Assembly: GCA_037446255.1 (NCBI GenBank)
Contig: JBBIIY010000001.1
Location: forward strand, 106,587 to 170,586
DNA length: 64,000 bases
Direction of reading: 5' to 3'
Origin: Lithacetigena sp037446255 [NCBI: Coprothermobacterota bacterium]
GTDB lineage: Bacteria; Coprothermobacterota; HKB111
This document shows positions 37,890 to 47,649 of the stretch, in pieces. The first letter of the stretch is position 1. Every line of letters begins with the position of its first letter. A model generated the notes under the pieces. It was not told the origin of the DNA. It saw nothing but the letters and a program-made list of their open reading frames with translations, and did not search any database. The translations under genes and the position numbers were made by a program.

Positions 37890-39373
37890 TACTGAGGGAT
37901 GTTCTTCCCTATTCTATTGCGGATACACTCAAACCCGGTGAAGAATCATTGCTAATTAACAATATTGTTTTTGACAGCAGAAAAGTTACCCAGGGTTCCC
38001 TTTTCGTAGCCTTTAAGGGTATCAATTTTGATGGTCATGATTTTCTTGGAGAGGCAATTTCCCACGGCGCAGTAGCTTTAGTTGTAGAAAAGCAAAAATC
38101 AGTATCTTATGATTACCCGGTGTTTTTAGTTAAAGATACCAGAGAAACTCTTGCTTATTTAAGTCAGATATTTTATGGAAACCCCTCAAAAAAACTTAAA
38201 ATAATTGGGGTTACAGGAACGAATGGAAAGACTACCACCACATTTCTAATAAGGCAAATGATATCCGGGAAATTTAAAGTAGCAGTATGTGGCACAGTGG
38301 GATTTTCGGTAGATAACTATTATGAAAAACTCAGTGAAACCACTCCTGATCCTATTACCCTGGCTAGACTTATGAATGATGCAGTAGCTCATAATTCACC
38401 CTATTTTATAATGGAAATCTCTTCTCACGGATTAGACCAAAAAAGAGTTTTCGGTATTCAACCTTCTTTGAGTGTGTTTACCAGTTTTGCCCGAGATCAC
38501 CTTGACTACCATAAAACAATGGAAAACTATTTTCAAGCGAAACTATCATTATTCCAGTCACTTTCTAAAGACAGCCTCGCGCTTTTGAATTGGGATAACC
38601 CCTGGATACGGCAGGTCAAAAACCAGACCCAGGCTACAGTTCTAACTTATGGACTGGAATCTGAGGCTGACTTCCAGATAACCTCAATATCAAGTGTGGG
38701 CGAATATACTCTTCTCAACATAAACCTGATGGGGCAAACCGGGGAATTTGTAACTTCTGTCAAGGAAAAATTTAATTTTTATAACCTTCTGGCATCTATT
38801 GCTTCAGGGTTTGTTTTTGGAGTTCCGATAGATGTATTACAGGAGAGAGCTTTTAAACCATTACCGGTACCCGGAAGAATGGAAAAAATTGACCTTGGTC
38901 AACCATATCAGGTTTTTGTAGATTTTGCTCATAATCCTGAGGGTTTAAATATGGCTTTTCAATTTATTAAACAGCTGAAAGGGAGGAGAAAGATTATTAT
39001 TATTTTTGGAGCAGTGGGAGAAGGAGATGTAGAAAAACGGTCTTTGATGGGAAAAATTTCAGCTCATGAAGCTGACTTCTCTATAATTACCACTGATAAC
39101 CCAAAAAATGAAGATCCTGAGGTAATTGTTGAAAATATCCGTGTAGGGATGCAAAGTGCAGGTAAGATAGATGGTGAGGATTACCTGGTAATATTAAATC
39201 GCCAGGAAGCCATAGAAAAAGGTCTAACTCTTGCTCAAGAAAACGATGTAGTGTTAATTGCTGGCAGGGGTCATGAAACTGAGCAAAAATTTGGCAAAAG
39301 AACGGTTTTTCTGGATGATCGGGAAGTTGTTAAAAATTATTTACAATTTCAGGGCTTTTCTAAAAATGATTAA
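37886..39373 (+). CDS. murE: UDP-MurNAc-tripeptide ligase MurE
   Basis: This 495-residue Mur ligase adds the third amino acid of the stem peptide. ATP-binding GVTGTNGKTTTTFLI is near residues 111-125, and the domains follow the MurE order. The motif that usually selects meso-diaminopimelate, DNPR, reads DNPK here (TTDNPKNEDPEVI), so the amino acid added is uncertain. It starts at ATG 37886 in the ATGA overlap with the PBP gene and ends 8 bp inside mraY. Confidence 0.94.
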   Translation: MILRDVLPYSIADTLKPGEESLLINNIVFDSRKVTQGSLFVAFKGINFDGHDFLGEAISHGAVALVVEKQKSVSYDYPVFLVKDTRETLAYLSQIFYGNPSKKLKIIGVTGTNGKTTTTFLIRQMISGKFKVAVCGTVGFSVDNYYEKLSETTPDPITLARLMNDAVAHNSPYFIMEISSHGLDQKRVFGIQPSLSVFTSFARDHLDYHKTMENYFQAKLSLFQSLSKDSLALLNWDNPWIRQVKNQTQATVLTYGLESEADFQITSISSVGEYTLLNINLMGQTGEFVTSVKEKFNFYNLLASIASGFVFGVPIDVLQERAFKPLPVPGRMEKIDLGQPYQVFVDFAHNPEGLNMAFQFIKQLKGRRKIIIIFGAVGEGDVEKRSLMGKISAHEADFSIITTDNPKNEDPEVIVENIRVGMQSAGKIDGEDYLVILNRQEAIEKGLTLAQENDVVLIAGRGHETEQKFGKRTVFLDDREVVKNYLQFQGFSKND

Positions 39374-40295
39374 CATTATTCTGACTTTTATAATATCATT
39401 TTGTTTGTATCCCCTTTATATATCATTTGCTAATAAAATAAAAATGGGACAAAAAATCAGGGAGCAGGGTCCAGCCCATCATCAGGTAAAAAGGGGAGTT
39501 CCTACCGGTGGAGGTATCATTTTTTCATTAGTTATACTTGCTTTTGGGTTAATTTTAAATATATTCCCCTGGCAATTCTGGCTTCTTACCATAGGATATT
39601 TGCTGATTGGTTTATTGGATGATATTACCAAAATATTCCGCAAAAATGTTCTGGGTTTAAGAGCCAGGGAAAAAATGATTTTGCAAGTCCTTTTTCTCTT
39701 ACCCTTTCTTTATTATTTGTTTCAAAAGAGCAGTTCAATATCTTTACCAGGGGGTTTGCTCATAGATGCCGGATATCTGTATTTATTGTGGGGTGCTCTG
39801 GTAATTCTGGCCACAACTAATGCTTACAATTTTCTGGATGGGCTTGATGGTCTGGCAGGTGGGGTGGGAATAATTATTTTCTTCTTCCTCTGGATTAGTT
39901 ATCAACTGGGATTTATATCTGGTAATTTTGCCGGTATGGAAATTATAATCGGTTCTTTATTAGCTTTTCTCTGGTTTAATACTCATCCAGCTCAGGTGAT
40001 TATGGGAGATGCTGGAGCATTATTTGCTGGAGCATATTTGGCAGGTGTATTTCTTATGGCAAGAAGAGAAATTCTTCTGCCTATCTTTGGATTTATTCTG
40101 GTAATAACCCTTCTGTCAGTAGTGATTCAGGTAATATATTTTCGCTTTACCGGTGGCAAGAGAATATTTCGCATGTCTCCCTTGCATCACCATTTTGAGT
40201 TAATGGGATTTTCTGAAAAGAAAATAGTTGGCAGATATTGGATTTTTACTATTTTATTCTGCTTGATTGGTCTTCTTCTCATCAGGTTGATGTAG
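39366..40295 (+). CDS. mraY: Phospho-MurNAc-pentapeptide transferase MraY
   Basis: This 309-residue polytopic enzyme attaches phospho-MurNAc-pentapeptide to undecaprenyl phosphate, making lipid I. It has about ten helices and the family motifs RGVPTGGGI, GLLDD and NAYNFLDGLDGLAGG, plus GDAGALFAG and HHHFELMGFSE near the end. The ATG at 39366 is chosen since a farther upstream start would add 36 residues without family match. Confidence 0.96.
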   Translation: MINIILTFIISFCLYPLYISFANKIKMGQKIREQGPAHHQVKRGVPTGGGIIFSLVILAFGLILNIFPWQFWLLTIGYLLIGLLDDITKIFRKNVLGLRAREKMILQVLFLLPFLYYLFQKSSSISLPGGLLIDAGYLYLLWGALVILATTNAYNFLDGLDGLAGGVGIIIFFFLWISYQLGFISGNFAGMEIIIGSLLAFLWFNTHPAQVIMGDAGALFAGAYLAGVFLMARREILLPIFGFILVITLLSVVIQVIYFRFTGGKRIFRMSPLHHHFELMGFSEKKIVGRYWIFTILFCLIGLLLIRLM

Positions 40296-40301
40296 GGTGT
40301 T

Positions 40302-41369
40302 ATGTTAGAGAAGAGGTTATTATTAATTTCAATCACCATCATTCTTTTTATGGGTTGCTTGAATGTTTTAAGCAGCAGCGCCGCTTGGGCTTATCTTAAA
40401 ACGGGTGATGTTTTGAGTTACACTTCACGCCACATTATTTATCTTGTTCTTAGCATTTTGTTTTTTTTAATCAGTTATTGGTTAGGAACAGGTTTCCTTA
40501 AAAAGTTTGCTTGGCTAGCACTCATCTTTTCTCTGTTATTATTGATAACCATTCTCATACCAGGCATAAGAACAGAAATAAATTTTAGTAAAAGATGGAT
40601 TAGTTATTCAGGTTTAAGTTTTCAACCTTCCAACTTGGCTCTTTCTGGTTTTATCATTTATTCCTCCTTCTATTTTGCTCATCTGGGGAAAAATATAAAC
40701 AAGATTATCAAGATAATACCTCACCTCATCATTACTCTGGTATCTGCTTTTTTGATATACTTGGAACCAGATTTTGGAAGCGCTGTGATATTGGTAGTAG
40801 TGGGTATGATATTTTATTTTCTTGCCGGGGTTCCCTGGAAAATTATTTCGTATATTACCATCCCTGTAGTAATTGCAGTGCTGCTTCTATCTGTGGCCGA
40901 GCCTTACAGGGTCAAGAGGTTTATGTCTTTTCTTAATCCTGACGAACACGCTTCCTATCAGGTTACTCAAAGCCTGGAAGCCATCAAGGCAGGGGGGTTA
41001 CTCGGACAGGGTATTGGTAAAGGGAAAGCTCGTTTACTTTATCTTCCCTATTCCTTTTCCGATTTTTCATTTTCTGTTTTTTTGGAAGAAACCGGATTTC
41101 TCGGTGGCTTGCTAATTTGTTTGATATTAGGCGCCATTCTATATTCTGGCTTGAGGTTAGCTTCATCTTCCTGGGACTTATTTACTATGTTATATGGTTC
41201 TGCGGTAGTTATCAAACTTTGTTTATATGCTCTAATAAATGCTGGTGTTTCTTTAAGCCTTTTACCAGCTAAAGGCTTGCCTTTTCCTTTCTTAAGTTAC
41301 GGTGGTACTTTTCTTTTGGTTACCATGGCAGAAATGGGTTTTTTAGCCTCTATAGGGAGTAAAAGGTAA
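40302..41369 (+). CDS. ftsW: Septal glycosyltransferase FtsW (SEDS family)
   Basis: This 355-residue SEDS protein has about ten membrane helices and the family segments FSKRWISYSGLSFQPSNLALSG and AKGLPFPFLSYGGTF. SEDS proteins polymerise lipid II together with the class B PBP. No murD gene lies between mraY and ftsW, which is unusual for this cluster. It overlaps murG by one base (TAATG). Confidence 0.94.
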   Translation: MLEKRLLLISITIILFMGCLNVLSSSAAWAYLKTGDVLSYTSRHIIYLVLSILFFLISYWLGTGFLKKFAWLALIFSLLLLITILIPGIRTEINFSKRWISYSGLSFQPSNLALSGFIIYSSFYFAHLGKNINKIIKIIPHLIITLVSAFLIYLEPDFGSAVILVVVGMIFYFLAGVPWKIISYITIPVVIAVLLLSVAEPYRVKRFMSFLNPDEHASYQVTQSLEAIKAGGLLGQGIGKGKARLLYLPYSFSDFSFSVFLEETGFLGGLLICLILGAILYSGLRLASSSWDLFTMLYGSAVVIKLCLYALINAGVSLSLLPAKGLPFPFLSYGGTFLLVTMAEMGFLASIGSKR

Positions 41370-42412
41370 TGGTTATTATTACGGGGGGAGGGACAGGCGG
41401 ACACTTCTATCCAGCGATTTCTCTGGCTGAAAGTCTGAGAAAAGATGGAATTTTAGTTCATTATATAGGCTCAACCCGGGGTATTGAAAAGACACTTATT
41501 AAAGAATATGGGATTCCGTATGATTTACTGGATATCAAACCTTACAGATTGAAAAATTTGGTTAAAAATGCTTGGGAAACTATCAAAGCTTATAAGGTGA
41601 TTTCCAAACTAAAACCTTCGGTGATTATAGGTTTTGGTGGGTATGTAATGGTGCCGGTTATTTTTTCATCTTTGTTAAAAAAAGTACCATTTATTTTACA
41701 CGAACAAAATGTTGTGCCAGGAAGAGCCAATAAATTGTTCAGTAAATGGGCAAACATGGTAACTATGGGGTTTAAAGAATCTGGAAAGTATTTCTCTAAC
41801 TCCAGGGTAATTTACACTGGAACTCCCATCAGGGAAGAATTTTATGGAATAAGTAAAGAGGAATCTTTAATAAATTTTGGTTTTACAGGTGGTAAGCCGG
41901 TTATTCTGGTGTTAGGCGGAAGCAAGGGTTCTCGGTTTCTGAATAAAATTACCGGTGAGGTTTTACCAATACTTTTAAATAATAATGATTTTTGCGCTAT
42001 TCATCTTACCGGTCAGGATGATTACCAGGAAATAGTAAGAATTTGTAATAAATACAATTTATCTTCAAAATGGAAAGTTTACCCATTTTTAAAAGATATT
42101 TGGAAGGCTATCGCCTGTTCCAATGTAGCTTTAACTCGCGGAGGAGGCAGTGTTCTAACAGAATTATCCAGGTTTAAAGTGAAAGCAATTGTAGTTCCCT
42201 ATCCCTATGCCATAAATGACCATCAATATTACAATGGCATGTCTTATGTTCAAGATTATGGAGGGTTCCTGTTAAGAGAAGCTGAATGCGAAGCAGAAAA
42301 CTTAGAAAAAAAGATTCTAAACCTTTTAGAATTCACCGATAATTACTGCGAGCTTCCCGAAAAAGATGAAGCAACTGAAATATTAAAAGGAATTTTAAAA
42401 CAATATGTATAA
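41369..42412 (+). CDS. murG: GlcNAc transferase MurG
   Basis: This 347-residue GT28 enzyme adds GlcNAc to lipid I, forming lipid II. Motifs: GGTGGHFYPAISLAESL at the N-terminus, HEQNVVPGRANK near residue 112, and ALTRGGGSVLTELSRF in the C-terminal domain. It lies between ftsW and murB as usual, and begins inside the ftsW stop. Confidence 0.96.
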   Translation: MVIITGGGTGGHFYPAISLAESLRKDGILVHYIGSTRGIEKTLIKEYGIPYDLLDIKPYRLKNLVKNAWETIKAYKVISKLKPSVIIGFGGYVMVPVIFSSLLKKVPFILHEQNVVPGRANKLFSKWANMVTMGFKESGKYFSNSRVIYTGTPIREEFYGISKEESLINFGFTGGKPVILVLGGSKGSRFLNKITGEVLPILLNNNDFCAIHLTGQDDYQEIVRICNKYNLSSKWKVYPFLKDIWKAIACSNVALTRGGGSVLTELSRFKVKAIVVPYPYAINDHQYYNGMSYVQDYGGFLLREAECEAENLEKKILNLLEFTDNYCELPEKDEATEILKGILKQYV

Positions 42413-42429
42413 AGGTAGGTTATACTTAT

Positions 42430-43377
42430 ATGAGAAATAGGATGTATTTGAAAAATATGAAGTTTTATGATTATCCATTGAAGTATAATCTCGACTATCT
42501 CATTGATAGAGGAGTTAAAGTAAATTTTGGCCAGGTCATGAAAAATTATACCTCCTTTAAAATAGGCGGACCTGCTGATGTTGTTGTCACTCCCCGAAAT
42601 AATGTTGAGTTAAAACATACCCTGGAATTTTTATCTGAATTGACGAATTATGGTATTAATTACTATATAATTGGCGGCGCATCCAATCTTCTGATTGCTG
42701 ACGAGGGAATCAGAGGTCTGGTTATCAGGCTTTGTTATATTTCTCCCATAATCTATGATGGCGAATATATCTGGGTTTCCGGCGCAGAACCGTTATCCAG
42801 AATTATATCCTATTGTAGCGATCAAGGTTTTGGAGGGTTAGAGTATCTATCAGGGATTCCGGGTACGGTTGGAGGTTCTATAATTATGAACGCAGGAACC
42901 AACAATGAAGCTATTGGTCAAAGTGTAGGCCATGTTTATACCTGGTATTCAGGAGAAAAGGAATATTTAAATAAAGATCTGGATTTCTCTTATCGTCATT
43001 CTATCCTGCAAAAAACTAACGAAATTGTTACCAGGGTAGCACTAAAAGTTAAAAGAGTAGATTCTTTGAGAATAATTAAAAGGGTAAGGGAGTTCTTATT
43101 GAAGCGCAGGAAAGGACAACCACTTACTTTACCAAGTGCTGGTTCTGTTTTCAAAAATCCTCCTAATTACAGTGCTGGTCAACTGTTAGAAGAAGTAGGA
43201 ACAAAAGGTTTAAGAGTAGGAGGTGCCCAGGTTTCCTATACCCATTCTAACTTTATCATTAATATTGATGATGCATCAGCTAATGATGTTTTGTCTCTCA
43301 TTAATCTTATGCAAGCTGCTGTGCTGGAAAAAACTGATATCCTACTTGAACCAGAGATAATCTACATCGGTGGATAG
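42430..43377 (+). CDS. murB: UDP-N-acetylenolpyruvoylglucosamine reductase MurB
   Basis: This 315-residue FAD enzyme makes UDP-MurNAc. The FAD-binding segments KIGGPADVVVTP and GGASNLLIADEGIRGLVI, GIPGTVGGSIIMNAG, the catalytic Ser in SAGSVFKNP and the C-terminal LEPEIIYIG with Glu are present. It begins 17 nt after murG and is followed 2 nt later by the ftsQ-like gene. Confidence 0.95.
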   Translation: MRNRMYLKNMKFYDYPLKYNLDYLIDRGVKVNFGQVMKNYTSFKIGGPADVVVTPRNNVELKHTLEFLSELTNYGINYYIIGGASNLLIADEGIRGLVIRLCYISPIIYDGEYIWVSGAEPLSRIISYCSDQGFGGLEYLSGIPGTVGGSIIMNAGTNNEAIGQSVGHVYTWYSGEKEYLNKDLDFSYRHSILQKTNEIVTRVALKVKRVDSLRIIKRVREFLLKRRKGQPLTLPSAGSVFKNPPNYSAGQLLEEVGTKGLRVGGAQVSYTHSNFIINIDDASANDVLSLINLMQAAVLEKTDILLEPEIIYIGG

Positions 43378-43379
43378 GA

Positions 43380-44075
43380 GTGTTTATAAGATTATTAATA
43401 GTATTTTTATTACTCCCTTTCGTACTTTTATTAGTGTTACCAGCTGCTACTGCTTCAATTTTTGAGGGTCAGCAGGTAGATATAATATTTGAGGGCTCCC
43501 TGCCGCCCGATATCCATAAATACATCAGTAACCCTTTATCATTCCGTAATTACCTTTTTCTAAGTGAAAACAACATTTCCAACCAGGTACTACTTAACCA
43601 TCCCTTGATTAAAGAGATTAAAATTAACCGTTATTTTCCTGCTAAACTGTATATTCGCGGTTATCCCAGAGTTATTATTGCCAGTGTCATACACCAGAAA
43701 AGAGTTTGGTTGGTGGATTCAGAGGGGCAGATTATTAACAATATGAACCTTAAGTATCCAGGTGTACCTGAAATAGAAGTTAAAAGCCCGTCTATTTTTA
43801 ACGAACAGCAAATTACTAAATTTATCAATAATCTTTTTTCCATGGAAAAAGAGCAAGCTGGTTTTATCTCCAGAATAAAGCAATGTGAATTTGCTAACCT
43901 GGAAGAGTTGTTCATTACTTTCATTAATGGTTGTCAGGTAAAAGTATATTATTCAGAGCTAACGGTTAAACAGCCTTTGATAATAAAATTAGCACCACTC
44001 CATAGTGAAGGATACCTTTTAGATTTCACAGCTTCTAAGCAGGTGGTAGTTAAGAAAGTGGAGAAAAGAGATTGA
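43380..44075 (+). CDS. FtsQ/DivIB-like division protein
   Basis: This 231-residue protein has one N-terminal membrane helix (about residues 4-26) and a periplasmic part. It contains a POTRA-like stretch (NQVLLNHPLIKEIKINRYFPAKLYIRGYPR region) and a beta domain with VWLVDSEGQIIN, as in FtsQ. Overall similarity is weak, so the call rests on these segments plus the position after murB. The start is GTG 43380, 2 nt after murB. Confidence 0.72.
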   Translation: MFIRLLIVFLLLPFVLLLVLPAATASIFEGQQVDIIFEGSLPPDIHKYISNPLSFRNYLFLSENNISNQVLLNHPLIKEIKINRYFPAKLYIRGYPRVIIASVIHQKRVWLVDSEGQIINNMNLKYPGVPEIEVKSPSIFNEQQITKFINNLFSMEKEQAGFISRIKQCEFANLEELFITFINGCQVKVYYSELTVKQPLIIKLAPLHSEGYLLDFTASKQVVVKKVEKRD

Positions 44076-44782
44076 AACATTTATTAAAAAGCTATATTGT
44101 GTTTAGTCTACTGGTCGGTTTACTTATAGGAATTACTGCTAAAAACTATGCTTTTACAGTTGATTTACCAGCTATGGGAGATATGGGTATTCTAATGCTC
44201 TGGAAAGATACCGAGAAAGAAGTGAAAGATTTAGAAAATAATTCAACCAACCTTAAAGATAAAATCCAACAAATGGAAGCAGAAATTGCTCTGGATCAGG
44301 AAGTTTTAAACCTGCTTAAATCCAGGGATGACTTAAAAATAGAAATAGGTTTGGGGTCTATTGCTGGTCCTGGTTTGATTGTAACTTTGGATGATAGTCC
44401 AATCAGGCTTAGAGAAGGTGATGACCCCTCTTTTTATATTATTCATGAGAGTTATTTACGCTACCTCATAAATATTCTGAAAGAAGGGCAAGCAAGAGGA
44501 ATAGCAGTGAACTCCGAAAGAATACAGATTAATTCAGATATAAGTTGTGTGGGAAAAGTAATTCTGGTAAATGGTAAAAGAATTGCTCCACCCTATGATA
44601 TAAAAGCCATCGGAGACCCTGAACTGATGGCTAAAGTTTTGAAACAGTCTTCTTTCTTTAGATTATTGGAAAACTATAAAACATTATTTGGATTACAGGT
44701 AAGCCTTAAAGTAAGCCCTTATCTTGAATTACCTCAGGGAACCGGAGTAATTGATTTGGAATCTTTTGGAGTAGCACCTTGA
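44072..44782 (+). CDS. DUF881 family protein (first copy)
   Basis: This 236-residue protein has one N-terminal membrane helix, a coiled-coil stretch near residues 48-75 (EVKDLENNSTNLKDKIQQME) and a DUF881 domain (GPGLIVTLDDSPI, GIAVNSERIQINSDISCVG). The family is found near sbp and ftsZ in Gram-positive bacteria; its function is not known but a role at the division site is likely. It starts with TTG in a 4-bp overlap with the upstream gene and overlaps a paralogue by 4 bp. Confidence 0.85.
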   Translation: MKHLLKSYIVFSLLVGLLIGITAKNYAFTVDLPAMGDMGILMLWKDTEKEVKDLENNSTNLKDKIQQMEAEIALDQEVLNLLKSRDDLKIEIGLGSIAGPGLIVTLDDSPIRLREGDDPSFYIIHESYLRYLINILKEGQARGIAVNSERIQINSDISCVGKVILVNGKRIAPPYDIKAIGDPELMAKVLKQSSFFRLLENYKTLFGLQVSLKVSPYLELPQGTGVIDLESFGVAP

Positions 44783-45429
44783 AAATAAAACCGGGTATCT
44801 GGATTGCTTTTAGTTTTTTAATAATTGTAGTATTGTTGGTACTTCAATTTAAAACCCGTGAATCATTATTACGGGAAGTAGGACCTACTTCTACGCGGGA
44901 AGCTATCACCTATTTGAGAACCCTTAATGAAAAAAAAGAATCCTTATTGAAAGAAATTGAAAAACTTGATTTAAGAATCCTTGAACTGAATGAGGTAAGT
45001 ATACAGAAAGAGGATTTTGAAAAATCTCTAAATCAGGAAATTTCCAAATGGGAAGCCTTACTGGGACTAAAAGGTATTACCGGTACAGGACTGGTTATTA
45101 CCATCATTCCGCAGAAAAATCAGATTCTTTCAGTAGAAACCTTTATAGATCTGGTAAATGATTTATGGGGTGGTGGGGCTCTGGCTATCAGTATAAACAA
45201 AAGCAGATTAGGCTGGAATAGTTTTCTTTACCAGAGCGGCACCCAATTATCTATAAGTGGCAGGTTGATTGACTCTCCTTATTTGATTGAAGTTATTGGT
45301 CCTGTGGAGGTGTTAGAAAGCGTTTTGAAGATACCAGGAGGTTTTGAAGAAAAAATGCTGATTCAGGGTGTAGAATTAGAGATGTCTGTTAATAATAAGT
45401 TGATAATAGCAGCAGGGGGTATTCAATAA
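44779..45429 (+). CDS. DUF881 family protein (second copy)
   Basis: This 216-residue paralogue of the preceding gene has one N-terminal helix, a coiled coil near residues 45-70 and a DUF881-like domain (GTGLVITIIPQ region, GALAISINKSRL and SGRLIDSPYLIEVIG). A tandem pair is common for this family. The TTG start at 44779 overlaps the first copy by 4 bp. Function is unknown; neighbours suggest the division apparatus. Confidence 0.8.
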   Translation: MKIKPGIWIAFSFLIIVVLLVLQFKTRESLLREVGPTSTREAITYLRTLNEKKESLLKEIEKLDLRILELNEVSIQKEDFEKSLNQEISKWEALLGLKGITGTGLVITIIPQKNQILSVETFIDLVNDLWGGGALAISINKSRLGWNSFLYQSGTQLSISGRLIDSPYLIEVIGPVEVLESVLKIPGGFEEKMLIQGVELEMSVNNKLIIAAGGIQ

Positions 45430-45430
45430 A

Positions 45431-45784
45431 GTGATTTTATTTATTCTCGCTTTAACTATTGGAATAGTGGTAGGTTTCTACCTACCCTGGCAGATACCCT
45501 TAATTTATTCTAAGTATGTTTCAATTGCCATTGTTGCCGCCCTTGATTCTCTTTTTGGGGGTTTACGGGCAGATTTAGAAAACAATTTTGATAACCGGGT
45601 TTTTATTAGTGGTTTTATACTTAACGCTATAATAGCTGCTTTTTTCGCTTATTTAGGCGATAGGCTCGGTTTAGATTTGTATCTGGCTGCTGTAGTAGTG
45701 TTTGGAGTTAGGATATTTCAGAATTTAGCTATTATGAGAAGACTAATTCTTAATAATTATCTAAAAAATAAGGAAAGGAAGTAG
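45431..45784 (+). CDS. sbp: Small basic protein, Sbp (DUF1290)
   Basis: This 117-residue membrane protein has three or four helices. VAALDSLFGGLRADLENNFDNRVFISGF is the conserved core of DUF1290. In Gram-positive genomes sbp lies between DUF881 genes and ftsZ, as here. Its function is unknown. The start is GTG 45431, 1 nt after the previous stop. Confidence 0.9.
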   Translation: MILFILALTIGIVVGFYLPWQIPLIYSKYVSIAIVAALDSLFGGLRADLENNFDNRVFISGFILNAIIAAFFAYLGDRLGLDLYLAAVVVFGVRIFQNLAIMRRLILNNYLKNKERK

Positions 45785-45788
45785 AAAA

Positions 45789-46838
45789 TTGAGTAATTTT
45801 CAGCCTCAGAAAGAGTTCAATGCAAAAATCAGGGTGGTTGGTATTGGAGGAGCTGGTGGTAATGCTATTAATAGGATGATTTCTCTGGGTCTAAAAGGGG
45901 TGGACTTCATTGCTATGAACACCGATGTTCAAGACTTGAAGAAAAACAAGGCTAAAGGGAAAGTGCAGTTAGGTCCCAAAACTACCGGGGGTTTGGGTGC
46001 AGGTTCTGACCCGGTTATCGGCGAAAAATCTGCTCAGGAAAGTGCTGCAGAAATCAGAGAAGTCCTTAAAGGAAGTAATCTCATATTTATCACCTGCGGA
46101 ATGGGTGGAGGTACGGGTACTGGTGGAGCACCCATTGTTGCTGAAATTTCCAATGAGCTTGGTGCCCTGGTGGTAGCAGTAGTTACCCGGCCTTTTAACT
46201 TTGAAGGTTCTAAAAGGTTATTTATAGCTGAGTGTGGAATTAAAAAAATCAAAGATTTAGTGGATTCTTTAATTATCGTAATAAATGATAGAGTGCTTCG
46301 TTTTTCTGAAGAGAAATTAACTATACCTGATGCTTTTAAAAAAGTTGACGAAGTTCTTTATCATGGAGTAGCAGGTATATCCGAGATGATTACTAAACCA
46401 AGTTTGGTAAATGTCGATTTTAATGATGCTAAAAACATTCTAACCCGAAGTGGTATAGCGCATGTGGGAATAGGAATAGGTAAAGGTGAAAACGCCGCCC
46501 ATGAAGCTGTGGAAAAAGCTATAAAATCCCCATTATTAGAGACCGCTATCCGGGGCTCTAATAGAATTTTATTTTATGTGAAAGGTGATGAGAATCTAAA
46601 AATGAATGATTTAGATATGATTGGCAATACCATAAGAGAAGAAGCTCATCGAGAAGCGCTAATTATATTCGGAGCAAATGTCAGTAAAAAATTTAAAGAC
46701 AGAGTTCAGGTTACAGTAGTTGCTTCAGAGATGTCCAATAAAAATACTGCTCCTCTCCCAAGAAATAGACCGGCATTTCGTTTCAGCGAAATCCAGGATA
46801 TAGAAGTACCTAACTTTATAAACCAGAAAGATGAATAG
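45789..46838 (+). CDS. ftsZ: Cell division protein FtsZ
   Basis: This 349-residue tubulin-like GTPase forms the Z ring. The N-terminal GGAGGNAINRM, the tubulin signature GMGGGTGTGGAP and the synergy-loop region VNVDFNDAKNIL are intact. The C-terminus ends with a short linker and IEVPNFI, similar to the conserved peptide that binds SepF or FtsA. No ftsA is near; SepF, encoded two genes on, probably anchors it. The start is TTG 45789 with GGAAGG upstream. Confidence 0.98.
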   Translation: MSNFQPQKEFNAKIRVVGIGGAGGNAINRMISLGLKGVDFIAMNTDVQDLKKNKAKGKVQLGPKTTGGLGAGSDPVIGEKSAQESAAEIREVLKGSNLIFITCGMGGGTGTGGAPIVAEISNELGALVVAVVTRPFNFEGSKRLFIAECGIKKIKDLVDSLIIVINDRVLRFSEEKLTIPDAFKKVDEVLYHGVAGISEMITKPSLVNVDFNDAKNILTRSGIAHVGIGIGKGENAAHEAVEKAIKSPLLETAIRGSNRILFYVKGDENLKMNDLDMIGNTIREEAHREALIIFGANVSKKFKDRVQVTVVASEMSNKNTAPLPRNRPAFRFSEIQDIEVPNFINQKDE

Positions 46839-47649
46839 AGTAATTATCAATACCCTGCTCGCATCTATTTTATTACTGATTATTACCATATTTTCCATCC
46901 AAATTTTTTCTTCAGCTTTAAAGATTGGAAGTTTAATGGCTATAGCTGTATCAGGTTCTCTTACACCTTCGGTTATCAGGGTGGGAGTTTTAGTTAAAGA
47001 TGGAGATCTGGTTGGCAAGAAAGAGGATTTTTTAAAAATAACTCAAGGACAGATGGTTAATGAAGATGAAGTTATAGGCATATCCTCTAAAGAAAATCTG
47101 CTGGCTTCTCGTGATGGTATAGTATATTCGCATATGAAGGAACCTCTCTTTTTTACTGTTGATGAAGCTGTTAATTTTTTGTTTGATGGGAGTTTTCCTT
47201 ATGATAAGAACTTTTTAGCTTTACTTTCTTCAGAAGATTACAAAATTGTCATGGAAAACCTTCCCTGGGTTATTGATACAGGTCAAACTCTAACTATAAA
47301 AAATGTTTATGATGATAGGGTGTTTAAAGTTAAGGTGGAAAGTAGGGTAAGTTATCGGGGAAAGGAATTTCTGGTGTTTTGTGGAGAACACTACACTCAG
47401 GAGGTTCTCTCTCAACCCTGGCAGATATATTACCTTGAGCAGAAACCTATTGAGGGAATAATTACCCCGGTAGATTATGTTAAAAAAGAGAATGAAAAGT
47501 ATTTCGTAAAAATTTTGGTCCGGGGTAAGATTGAAATTAGAGAGGTTGATTTGTTAGCTAAACGAGGTGATGAAGCTCTGGTTAAAGGTATCAGTGCTAA
47601 TTCTTTTCTTTTACCCTGGAAAGTATATATAACACGGGAGGATATGTGA
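46831..47649 (+). CDS. HlyD-like membrane protein next to sepF
   Basis: This 272-residue protein has one N-terminal helix (residues 5-30) followed by a beta-rich part. The SKENLLASRDGIVYSHM stretch resembles the lipoyl/barrel-sandwich segment of HlyD_2-type proteins, which occur next to sepF in many Clostridia. Beyond that I cannot identify it. It overlaps ftsZ by 8 bp and sepF by one base (TGATG), so it likely acts in division. Confidence 0.6.
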   Translation: MNRVIINTLLASILLLIITIFSIQIFSSALKIGSLMAIAVSGSLTPSVIRVGVLVKDGDLVGKKEDFLKITQGQMVNEDEVIGISSKENLLASRDGIVYSHMKEPLFFTVDEAVNFLFDGSFPYDKNFLALLSSEDYKIVMENLPWVIDTGQTLTIKNVYDDRVFKVKVESRVSYRGKEFLVFCGEHYTQEVLSQPWQIYYLEQKPIEGIITPVDYVKKENEKYFVKILVRGKIEIREVDLLAKRGDEALVKGISANSFLLPWKVYITREDM

